DNA of 16,387 nucleotides from an uncultured bacterium (GTDB lineage Bacteria > Patescibacteriota > Minisyncoccia > Phycocordibacterales > UBA9973): assembly GCA_903891365.1 (NCBI GenBank), contig CAITEG010000025.1:1-16387 (forward strand). Direction: 5' to 3'. The stretch's first letter is position 1; the number at the start of each line of letters is the position of its first letter. The notes beneath the pieces were generated by a model. The model saw only the letters and a program-made list of their open reading frames with translations. It searched no databases and had not been told where the DNA came from. Both the position numbers and the translations under genes were made by a program. Positions 7,789-13,268 of the stretch are shown here, one piece after another.

Positions 7789-7817
7789 TTGTGTCTAGGC
7801 TATGTTATTGGTATAAT
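7789..7817 (+). promoter_or_regulatory. Sigma-70-type promoter for the fourth pilin-like gene
   Basis: -35 TTGTGT (7789-7794), exactly 17-nt spacer, -10 TATAAT (7812-7817). The predicted start near 7824 would leave an untranslated leader of about 130 nt before the ATG at 7955, unlike the leaderless neighbours. Confidence 0.65.
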
Positions 7818-7843
7818 ATGCATAGTATTGTACGTTTAGTTTT

Positions 7844-7861
7844 ATCTCCTACGGTCGGTAG
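7844..7861 (+). promoter_or_regulatory. Small hairpin in the leader of the fourth pilin-like gene
   Basis: TCCTAC and GTAGGA pair around a short GGTCG loop in the first part of the roughly 130-nt leader. The TCCT strand could also pair with the AGGA in the loop of the downstream element, which would allow alternative folds. That pairing is only four bases and is speculative. Confidence 0.3.
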
Positions 7862-7906
7862 GATTTAGCAAATTATTATAAAGTTTATTAAAATTTATTA
7901 GTCAGC

Positions 7907-7952
7907 GTCTCGCTTTAAAGGACAGTTGCGAGACATGATTTTGAGAAATCAT
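7907..7952 (+). promoter_or_regulatory. Two-hairpin structured leader, copy B
   Basis: Stem 1 is GTCTCGC (7907-7913) with GCGAGAC (7928-7934), seven perfect pairs around a 14-nt loop TTTAAAGGACAGTT. Stem 2 follows directly: ATGATTT (7935-7941) with AAATCAT (7946-7952) and loop TGAG. The ATG at 7955 comes after two bases. Compared with copy A at 1014-1056, the loop core (AAA, GGA, pyrimidine-purine, GTT), the GATTT/AAATC of stem 2 and the 33-nt distance to the ATG are kept. The stem 1 bases change on both sides and still pair. Confidence 0.6.
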
Positions 7953-7954
7953 AT

Positions 7955-8299
7955 ATGAAAAAAATAATCGCATTAGGTTTCGTCGTCGCAGCACCATTCT
8001 TGGCTTCAGCAGCAGGAACAATAGGTGATATTATCGGAATGTTCATAACATGGTTAGGATGGATAGTGCCTGCACTTATCACTCTTGCTATCGGTTACTT
8101 TATCTGGGGTGTTATACAATTCATGTCAGCATCTGATGAAGAAGCAAAGAAGCTAGGACGCACACGCATCATCAATGGTCTTATCGGTCTATTCGTTATC
8201 GTAGCTTTCTGGGGTATTATAGCTGTTGTTCAAAGAACTTTTGGAGTTACTTCAAACGGTGGAGTAGGAGCTGATGCTATCATAAAGGGTAACTACTAA
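7955..8299 (+). CDS. T4SS pilin-like two-helix protein with signal peptide
   Basis: A 114-residue protein with a signal peptide at 1-20 (MKKIIALGFVVAAPFLASAA). Two helices follow, at about 34-57 and 72-93, with the loop SASDEEAKKLGRT. This is the classic VirB2/TrbC-type pilin plan of signal peptide, helix, short charged loop, helix. It lies third from closest to its neighbours by the motif YFIWGVIQFMSASDEEAKK. It has its own promoter and a structured leader, so its expression is probably controlled apart from the genes before it. The tail after helix 2 is Gly-rich. Confidence 0.8.
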   Translation: MKKIIALGFVVAAPFLASAAGTIGDIIGMFITWLGWIVPALITLAIGYFIWGVIQFMSASDEEAKKLGRTRIINGLIGLFVIVAFWGIIAVVQRTFGVTSNGGVGADAIIKGNY

Positions 8300-8307
8300 T
8301 TCTTAGT

Positions 8308-8628
8308 ATGACTTTCCAATTTATTCCAACAGCAGAGGCAAGTATAGTGACCTTAATGGCAAGTGTAAACAAGGTTATAATTAACCCACTGATATACTTT
8401 CTATTTGCATTAGCTGTCATATACTTTCTATACGGTCTTGTGAAGTATCTACTAGCACCTGACAATGAGGAGCTTCGTACAAGTAGTAAGAGTCATATGC
8501 TTTGGGGAATCTTTGGGATGTTTATAATGGTTGCCGTGTTTGGGATTATGAATCTTCTGCTCACAACAGTAGGGGAGAAGAATATCCAGATAAATAATGG
8601 CGACATTAAAGTAGGAGAATTACAATAA
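8308..8628 (+). CDS. T4SS pilin-like two-helix protein
   Basis: A 106-residue protein with helices at about 26-49 and 63-87, loop APDNEELRTSSKS and a short polar tail. It starts eight bases after the previous stop without a Shine-Dalgarno sequence, so it is probably translated from the same mRNA as the 7955 gene. No typical signal peptide is visible; the first 20 residues are only moderately hydrophobic. It is the last of the five paralogs and is followed by a strong two-way terminator. Confidence 0.75.
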   Translation: MTFQFIPTAEASIVTLMASVNKVIINPLIYFLFALAVIYFLYGLVKYLLAPDNEELRTSSKSHMLWGIFGMFIMVAVFGIMNLLLTTVGEKNIQINNGDIKVGELQ

Positions 8629-8638
8629 ATACAAAAAT

Positions 8639-8672
8639 AAAACGCCGTCCACATAAAATGTGGCGGCGTTTT
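8639..8672. terminator. Bidirectional terminator between convergent operons
   Basis: AAAACGCCG-(T bulge)-CCACAT (8639-8654) pairs with ATGTGG-CGGCGTTTT (8658-8672) around an AAA loop, 15 pairs with one bulged T. A T-rich tract follows on both strands. It serves the pilin-like operon on the plus strand and the SPFH-like operon on the minus strand. Confidence 0.85.
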
Positions 8673-8688
8673 GTTTATAATACAAACC

Positions 8689-9594
8689 TTAAGGTTTATT
8701 TGTGTTTTTAGGGCCATCACCGGCTCGGTAATGGATGTTTTCCTGGCTAACACCTTGTACGATCGTCTTGTCTACTGCAAGTTTCATTAAGAGTTCAGCT
8801 TGATCTCTGATATCTTTCAAGTTTGAATCAGTCAATTTGTCCTTGCCTGTTTCTTGTTTGAATTCTTCTATGAGAGTAGCGACAATTCTGTTTCTTTTAG
8901 TAGTACGACTTTCTATTGAAGTATCAGCATTTGTAACAGTTAATACGACACTAGCAAAAGTAAGACCATATTTTTTACATTGATTTAGATATATAGGGTC
9001 TTTTTCAAAATCAGCTAGTAGAAATTCTTCTTTTCCAAGAATTTCGGTCCAGAAGTTTTTCTTTCTTACTGTTCTGATGATGTTTGCGGAGAGGATTTCT
9101 TTTTCGTCTTCTTTCATCTCGGCTTCTTCAAATTCAGCATAAAGCGACGGATTTATTATAATTTTTTCCGCTCTTACTTGAAGATTTAATTCTTCTCCTT
9201 TGACATCATGACTTTTGAATGAAGGAACTTTCACATCCATCCTAGATGTGTGTTGAATTTCAGAAGCATTAACTGTAAAGAGTAGTTTATAGAAAGGAAT
9301 TATATAAATACCTTCTGTAAGCCATAGATTTTGTCTTCTGCTTCTAAATACAATTTGAGCTCTGATTTGGGGTTTAACTTTTAGATTCCATTCACCATAT
9401 AGTCCTAATTGAGGAGCTATCCAGATGAATAAAGATAGAATCCAATAAAGTGAGTTATGGATACTAACTCCTCCAATGTTGATGAATAGATTCCACATAA
9501 GACTTGAGATTATTAACCCAAGTCCTAACAAAATTCCATAAGCCCATTTTTGGTCCTTGACCATGAAGAGCCACCATGATTTTTCGTAATACAT
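8689..9594 (-). CDS. Two-helix membrane protein with SPFH/band-7-like domain
   Basis: A 301-residue protein. It has two N-terminal membrane helices (about 16-40 and 47-66), then a mixed alpha/beta region resembling SPFH (prohibitin/stomatin) domains. The resemblance rests on a LTEGIYIIPFYKLLFTVNA entry strand, a DVKVPSF-type strand, an ELNLQVRAEKIIINP strand and a helix ending KKYGLTFASVVLTVTNAD. A charged helical segment follows. SPFH proteins form oligomeric membrane scaffolds. The match is by pattern only and the two-helix entry is unusual. It starts two bases after the stop of the His-rich gene, so the pair is one operon. M11 is an alternative start. Confidence 0.55.
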   Translation of the reverse strand: MYYEKSWWLFMVKDQKWAYGILLGLGLIISSLMWNLFINIGGVSIHNSLYWILSLFIWIAPQLGLYGEWNLKVKPQIRAQIVFRSRRQNLWLTEGIYIIPFYKLLFTVNASEIQHTSRMDVKVPSFKSHDVKGEELNLQVRAEKIIINPSLYAEFEEAEMKEDEKEILSANIIRTVRKKNFWTEILGKEEFLLADFEKDPIYLNQCKKYGLTFASVVLTVTNADTSIESRTTKRNRIVATLIEEFKQETGKDKLTDSNLKDIRDQAELLMKLAVDKTIVQGVSQENIHYRAGDGPKNTNKP

Positions 9595-9596
9595 GA

Positions 9597-10085
9597 TTAA
9601 TCGTATTCTAGTTCAATGGTTAATTTTCCTTCTTCACCTTGGTTTTTGTAGAAGATAATTAAGCTATTTTCTGTTCTTTTGTTTATAAATTTACCAGAAA
9701 TATCTTCAATATCTTTACTTTCCTTTTCCTCTATCGAATTTTTTATACAGTATTTGACTGTGGCATTTTTGTATCGTATAGCTTTAACACCATAGGGAAC
9801 AGAAATTTTTTGCCAATTTGATGTGAGGGTGACTAGAATAGGTTCATATCTTACGGCTCTAACAACTTGTGAGCCAGAAGAAGAATTTGAGCCGGAAGTA
9901 GCTTCTGAATTTTGATTATTTGCATTTGATTCTTGCTTTGTGCTTTGAATCTTACTAATAACAAAAAATAGAATTACTACCGCAATTACTACATAAATAA
10001 TCCAACCGAATGAATTATTTTGCGTGATGCCTTCTGCTTCATTAGAAGAGTGGTCATCGTGTCCGTGTGCATCGTGTGTACTCAT
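9597..10085 (-). CDS. Single-pass membrane protein with His-rich N-terminus, unknown function
   Basis: A 162-residue protein. The N-terminus MSTHDAHGHDDH has His at 4, 7, 9 and 12 with Asp between them, a possible metal-binding patch. One membrane helix spans about 26-44. A Ser/Asn/Gly linker (about 48-72) follows, then a C-terminal domain of alternating hydrophobic and charged residues, probably beta-rich. The order predicts a cytoplasmic His patch and an exported C-terminal domain, though topology is inferred. It is co-transcribed with the SPFH-like protein from the promoter at 10144-10172. I know no family name for it. Confidence 0.65.
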   Translation of the reverse strand: MSTHDAHGHDDHSSNEAEGITQNNSFGWIIYVVIAVVILFFVISKIQSTKQESNANNQNSEATSGSNSSSGSQVVRAVRYEPILVTLTSNWQKISVPYGVKAIRYKNATVKYCIKNSIEEKESKDIEDISGKFINKRTENSLIIFYKNQGEEGKLTIELEYD

Positions 10086-10143
10086 AATTTAACTTGTTTT
10101 TTAAGGTTTGTATTTATTTATTAATGTTCAATTTTCTGTGTAT

Positions 10144-10172
10144 ATTATATCACTAATATATGTAAAAGTCAA
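10144..10172 (-). promoter_or_regulatory. Sigma-70-type promoter for the His-rich/SPFH-like operon
   Basis: On the minus strand: -35 TTGACT (10167-10172), 17-nt spacer, -10 TATAAT (10144-10149) extended by TGA. The leader would be about 50 nt. Confidence 0.75.
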
Positions 10173-10220
10173 TAGGGGAGGGAGCTAGAATAGCTTGATA
10201 AATATAGAGAAAACAAGAAA

Positions 10221-10247
10221 GGGTCTTGTCGAAACTCGACAAGACCC
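10221..10247 (-). terminator. Terminator of the 137-residue gene
   Basis: A perfect 12-bp stem, GGGTCTTGTCGA (10221-10232) and TCGACAAGACCC (10236-10247), with a 3-nt loop. On the minus strand it is followed by TTTCTTGTTTT. It lies 11 bases after the stop codon. Confidence 0.9.
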
Positions 10248-10258
10248 GTTGTTTTAAT

Positions 10259-10672
10259 TTACTGCACTTGTTGAAAAATGATTCCTTTGTTCCCGTTGGC
10301 TTGATACCAGTCAACTTTTTCATGACGAAAATCAACCCTCACGGTTGTTTTGTGAGGCAGGTAGATAGGATCTATCTCTGCTTCTTCGCAAACCCATAAA
10401 AGTGGTGGAGAAGGACAAAAGTCTGTAAATAAAGAAACTGATTTCTCGTTGCTTTTTTTGTGAAGAGTCTCTGTCAGAACACTTTTGAAGATTAAGATTT
10501 TCTCTACCGGCAAAGGTTCTTTCATTGTAGCTTGTTTAGCTCTAAGTAGTGTGATGAAGGCATTGTCTTCTCTGTCACTGCTTTGAAACACTTGGTTTCT
10601 GGTTGAATCATTTTGTAGCTGGTGCACCCACCAGTCCACTACGATTTGAATCATCAATTCATTTCTTTCCAT
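10259..10672 (-). CDS. Unrecognised 137-residue soluble protein
   Basis: A soluble-looking protein without membrane segments. The N-terminal half is helical and includes IQIVVDWWVHQLQ. The C-terminal half has an aromatic and Pro-rich patch (CPSPPLLWVCEEAEID) and a strand pair (TTVRVDFRHEKVDWYQANG). The layout of an early WW helix and a late K-T-x-x-R-V-D strand faintly recalls small conserved hypothetical proteins seen in Firmicutes and phages, from memory and unverified. A good promoter (10715-10743) and terminator frame it as a single-gene unit. ATG 10672 fits a leader of about 35 nt; there is no Shine-Dalgarno sequence. Confidence 0.6.
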   Translation of the reverse strand: MERNELMIQIVVDWWVHQLQNDSTRNQVFQSSDREDNAFITLLRAKQATMKEPLPVEKILIFKSVLTETLHKKSNEKSVSLFTDFCPSPPLLWVCEEAEIDPIYLPHKTTVRVDFRHEKVDWYQANGNKGIIFQQVQ

Positions 10673-10714
10673 GGCTGTTAGTTTAAAGGTTCATGTTATT
10701 GAAATATTTCTATC

Positions 10715-10743
10715 ATAATAGAACTATTTTGAAGATTTGTCAA
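10715..10743 (-). promoter_or_regulatory. Sigma-70-type promoter for the 137-residue gene
   Basis: On the minus strand: perfect -35 TTGACA (10738-10743), 17-nt spacer, -10 TATTAT (10715-10720). It is the best -35 in the window. Confidence 0.8.
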
Positions 10744-10780
10744 ATAGAAAAATATCTAAAACATTAAAATACAATTAAAT

Positions 10781-10808
10781 TTGATTTTTTACATAAAAAT
10801 GTTATACT
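10781..10808 (+). promoter_or_regulatory. Promoter of tRNA-Glu
   Basis: -35 TTGATT (10781-10786), 16-nt spacer, -10 TATACT (10803-10808) extended by TGT. It ends 16 bases before the tRNA. Confidence 0.7.
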
Positions 10809-10824
10809 ATCTAAGTTATTTTTT

Positions 10825-10896
10825 GGCCTTATCGTCTAACGGTTAGGACATCGGCTTTTCAAGCCGGTAATCCGGGTTCGATTCCCGGTAGGGTCA
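10825..10896 (+). tRNA. tRNA-Glu (anticodon UUC)
   Basis: A 72-nt cloverleaf. The acceptor strands GGCCTTA and TAGGGTC pair with two G-U wobbles, with discriminator A. The anticodon loop TTTTCAA gives UUC, and the T arm is CCGGG-TTCGATT-CCCGG. CCA is not encoded (the gene is followed by CAAG). Confidence 0.95.
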
Positions 10897-10967
10897 CAAG
10901 AAGATATTTTTCAAAATCAGAGGGTCTTTCCGTAACTTAATTCCAATTTCTTTTCCCAAAACAAAAA

Positions 10968-10992
10968 GGCCTCGCAATGAATAGCGAGAGCC
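10968..10992 (-). terminator. Minus-strand terminator of the small two-helix protein
   Basis: GGCCTCGC (10968-10975) pairs with GCGAG-A-GCC (10984-10992), 8 bp with one bulged A. On the minus strand the hairpin is followed by TTTTTGTTTT. On the plus strand no T-run follows, so it acts on minus-strand transcripts. Confidence 0.65.
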
Positions 10993-11010
10993 CAATGTCT
11001 ATCTTACATT

Positions 11011-11042
11011 ATGAGGTTTATTGTTGCCCTCATATTTTTTTT
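11011..11042 (+). terminator. Plus-strand terminator downstream of tRNA-Glu
   Basis: ATGAGG (11011-11016) pairs with CCTCAT (11028-11033), followed by A and eight Ts. It lies about 115 nt after the tRNA. It overlaps the 3' end of the opposite-strand gene, so the two transcription units end interlaced. I see nothing else in 10897-10967. Confidence 0.65.
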
Positions 11043-11266
11043 GAGTTTAGCTTATTGCTTTGTTTGATGTATCTTACAAAAGCAACAAAACCTTTAATTA
11101 CAATAAAGATCAATAAAAACATTAACGTTATTGCAATCCCGTAAAGAAGGAAATACATAACGTTTTGAATACTAGTCTTTCCTTTGCTTATGATATCCTT
11201 TAACAGGAAAAGAACAAAAAACACTACTCCAATTGTTATAGAAATACTTAATTTTATTTTATTCAT
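11030..11266 (-). CDS. Small two-helix membrane protein, unknown function
   Basis: A 78-residue protein from ATG 11266 (a TTG three codons upstream is less likely). Two hydrophobic helices, at about 6-24 and 36-59, are joined by a basic stretch (KDIISKGKTS), and the tail is Lys-rich. It does not show the NEE-type loop of the pilin-like family. The matching minus-strand terminator supports it as a real gene. It appears to end in TGA, inside the tRNA-Glu terminator. No clear promoter is seen; a palindrome TTGTTTATAAACAA (11279-11292) lies just upstream. Confidence 0.5.
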   Translation of the reverse strand: MNKIKLSISITIGVVFFVLFLLKDIISKGKTSIQNVMYFLLYGIAITLMFLLIFIVIKGFVAFVRYIKQSNKLNSKKI

Positions 11267-11382
11267 AATCTTCAAGTTTTGTTTATAAACAATATTTTTT
11301 TATTTTCTTTTTACCTTAACAGATATTTTCCATTTTGGCAAATATGGTGGCATTTTTTTATTTGCTTAAGCTACTTACTTAT

Positions 11383-11391
11383 TGTTATAAT
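11383..11391 (+). promoter_or_regulatory. Extended -10 promoter, leaderless start of gpmI
   Basis: TGTTATAAT ends six bases before the ATG at 11398, with a weak TTGCTT 18 nt upstream of the -10. Transcription should begin at the start codon. Confidence 0.65.
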
Positions 11392-11397
11392 CATTCT

Positions 11398-12903
11398 ATG
11401 ATAAAGAAACAAATTGTACTCATAGTCCTCGATGGTTGGGGCTATAGGGAAGATGTCAAGGATAATGCTATTGCAACCGCTCATAAGCCGAATTTCGATG
11501 AAGCATGGGATAAATACCCTCATACGACTTTAGATGCTTCAGGATTGGCTGTAGGGCTTCCGGAGGGACAAATGGGTAACAGTGAAGTAGGTCACATGAC
11601 GATAGGAGCTGGGCGTCCACTTGATCAAGACTTGGTAAGGATAGACAAGGCAATTGCAAATGGTGAATACGCCAAGAATCCTGCTTTCTCAGAACTTTTT
11701 AAACATATAAAAGATAATGATTCTACTTTGCATACGATGGGGCTTCTTTCTCCTGGAGGGGTGCATAGTCATATGGATCATCTTTTTACTTTTCTTCAAA
11801 TTGCTAAAGAAGCCGGTATAAATAAAGTAGCTATCCATATTTTCACAGATGGACGTGATGTCCCTCCACAAAGTGCAGTCGGATATATAAAAGAATTGGA
11901 AGAAAAAATAAAAGAAATAGGTGTAGGTGTAATTGCTTCTATCGAAGGACGTCTTTATGCAATGGATAGAGATAATAACTGGGATAGACTTGCAAAAGTA
12001 GAAGAAGTTATCTTTGACGGGGAAGGGACTACTTGTAATATTGATCCGAACCTATATGTAGAGAATTTATATAAAGAAGGAATTGTCGATGAACACATAG
12101 AGCCAGTACTTTGTCTTGATAAAGATGGTAGCAAGCACTTCATAGAGAAGAATGATGGTGTCTTTTTCTTTAATTTCAGGGCTGACAGAGCTCGTATGAT
12201 GGCTCGTAAACTTATAGACAAGACAGAAGAACTCAATCTTAAATTTGTAACAATGACGGACTATGGGACTGACTATAAGACGATAGTAGTTTTTCCTCCT
12301 CTTAAAGTAGAGACAACACTTGCTAGAGAGCTTTCACTTGCAGGATTTACTCAAGCTCACATCACAGAGACAGAGAAGTTCGCTCACGCAACGTATTTCC
12401 TGGATGGTGGAGTAGAGAAGGCTTACCCAGGGGAAGAATATATACTAATACCAAGCCGTAAAGATGTTCTAACTCACGATCTTGCTCCAAAGATGAAAGC
12501 CAAAGAGATAACAGATAAAGTCTTAGAAGAAATAGAGAAAGGAGTAGACTTTTTGTTTATAAACTTTGCGAATGCTGATATGGTAGGTCATACAGCAAAT
12601 GTGCCTGCAATAATAGAAGGAGTCGAAGAGATAGATAAAGAGCTCGGAAGAATTTTTGAAGTTTTACACAAGAGAGGAGGCGTTGCTTGTATTACTGCAG
12701 ATCATGGAAATGCAGAAATAAATATAGATCAAGTGACAGGAGAAAGACATACTTCACATACCACAGACCCTGTACCTTTTATTTTAACCAATACGACCGG
12801 AACATTACACAAGGGAACTCTTGCAGATATAACTCCAACCATACTTAAAATACTTGATATTAAAAAGCCGGAATCTATGACGGGGAATAGCTTGGTAGAC
12901 TAA
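11398..12903 (+). CDS. gpmI: 2,3-bisphosphoglycerate-independent phosphoglycerate mutase
   Basis: A 501-residue glycolytic enzyme that interconverts 3- and 2-phosphoglycerate with two metal ions in the cytoplasm. The first metal ligand region is LIVLDGWG (Asp12). The phosphoserine nucleophile is Ser62 in MGNSEVGH. DGRDVPPQSA and EGRLYAMDRDNNWDR are substrate-binding segments. The second metal cluster includes NFANADMVGHT, ITADHGNAE and HTSHTTDPVPF. The length is normal for the family. A longer frame from 11335 would add 21 residues unlike any GpmI; the motif MIKKQIVLIVLDGWG and the promoter six bases upstream fix the start at 11398. Confidence 0.97.
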   Translation: MIKKQIVLIVLDGWGYREDVKDNAIATAHKPNFDEAWDKYPHTTLDASGLAVGLPEGQMGNSEVGHMTIGAGRPLDQDLVRIDKAIANGEYAKNPAFSELFKHIKDNDSTLHTMGLLSPGGVHSHMDHLFTFLQIAKEAGINKVAIHIFTDGRDVPPQSAVGYIKELEEKIKEIGVGVIASIEGRLYAMDRDNNWDRLAKVEEVIFDGEGTTCNIDPNLYVENLYKEGIVDEHIEPVLCLDKDGSKHFIEKNDGVFFFNFRADRARMMARKLIDKTEELNLKFVTMTDYGTDYKTIVVFPPLKVETTLARELSLAGFTQAHITETEKFAHATYFLDGGVEKAYPGEEYILIPSRKDVLTHDLAPKMKAKEITDKVLEEIEKGVDFLFINFANADMVGHTANVPAIIEGVEEIDKELGRIFEVLHKRGGVACITADHGNAEINIDQVTGERHTSHTTDPVPFILTNTTGTLHKGTLADITPTILKILDIKKPESMTGNSLVD

Positions 12904-12935
12904 ATTAACCTAATGATTCTTAATAATTTTTGCCA

Positions 12936-12964
12936 TTGATAAATAGGGTCTTTTTGGGTATAAT
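12936..12964 (+). promoter_or_regulatory. Promoter of the tRNA-Ser/tRNA-Val unit
   Basis: -35 TTGATA (12936-12941), 17-nt spacer, -10 TATAAT (12959-12964). It lies 23 bases before tRNA-Ser and probably drives both tRNAs and perhaps the nucleotidyltransferase gene behind them. Confidence 0.75.
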
Positions 12965-12987
12965 CAAAAAGTTAATTGAAAAGTTAA

Positions 12988-13074
12988 GGAGGGTTGGCAG
13001 AGAGGTTGAATGCACCGCTTTCGAAAAGCGGAATCCCTGAAAAGGGATCACAGGTTCAAATCCTGTACCCTCCG
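12988..13074 (+). tRNA. tRNA-Ser (anticodon CGA)
   Basis: An 87-nt class II tRNA. The acceptor is GGAGGGT/ACCCTCC with discriminator G. The anticodon loop TTCGAAA gives CGA. A long variable arm, ATCCC-TGAAAA-GGGAT, identifies serine, and the T loop is TTCAAAT. CCA is not encoded. Confidence 0.95.
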
Positions 13075-13098
13075 CTTTGGGCGGGAAAGCAGCATTAT

Positions 13099-13171
13099 GC
13101 GCGGTTAGCTCAGTTGGTAGAGCGACCCCTTGACGTGGGGTAGGTCACAGGTTCGAATCCTGTATCGCGCA
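13099..13171 (+). tRNA. tRNA-Val (anticodon GAC)
   Basis: A 73-nt cloverleaf. The acceptor is GCGCGGT/ATCGCGC with discriminator A. The anticodon loop TTGACGT gives GAC, and the T arm is ACAGG-TTCGAAT-CCTGT. It lies 24 nt after tRNA-Ser, so the two are co-transcribed. CCA is not encoded. Confidence 0.95.
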
Positions 13172-13195
13172 CAAAGTATGGGAATACTTTGTGCG
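13168..13195 (+). promoter_or_regulatory. Hairpin sharing the 3' end of tRNA-Val
   Basis: A perfect 12-bp stem, CGCACAAAGTAT (13168-13179) and ATACTTTGTGCG (13184-13195), with loop GGGA. Its left arm includes the last four bases of the tRNA, so it competes with the acceptor stem. No T-run follows, so it is not a standard terminator. It could mark a 3' processing site. Confidence 0.5.
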
Positions 13196-13221
13196 AGCCG
13201 GAAGCCGACGGGCTGAGGCGG

Positions 13222-13258
13222 GGTCGCATAAATTTTCACCAGAAAATTATAAGTGACC
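13222..13258 (+). promoter_or_regulatory. Long hairpin before the GlmU-like gene
   Basis: GGTCGC (13222-13227) pairs with GTGACC (13253-13258). ATA then pairs with TAT, and ATTTTC (13232-13237) with GAAAAT (13242-13247), with small bulges and an ACCA loop: 15 pairs in all. It ends ten bases before the ATG and may limit or guide translation. It does not match the two-hairpin leader at 1014 and 7907. Confidence 0.4.
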
Positions 13259-13268
13259 ACATTAAAAA

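Noticed and set aside
8683..10114. 14-bp inverted repeat (AATACAAACCTTAA and its complement at about 10101) flanking the SPFH-like operon, a possible mobile-element end
   Set aside because: At this length and base composition a chance match within 16 kb is expected. There is no transposase and no target-site duplication seen.
11335..11397. N-terminal extension of gpmI (21 residues)
   Set aside because: It contains the promoter -10, and GpmI proteins begin at the conserved MIKKQIVLIVLDGWG-like strand.
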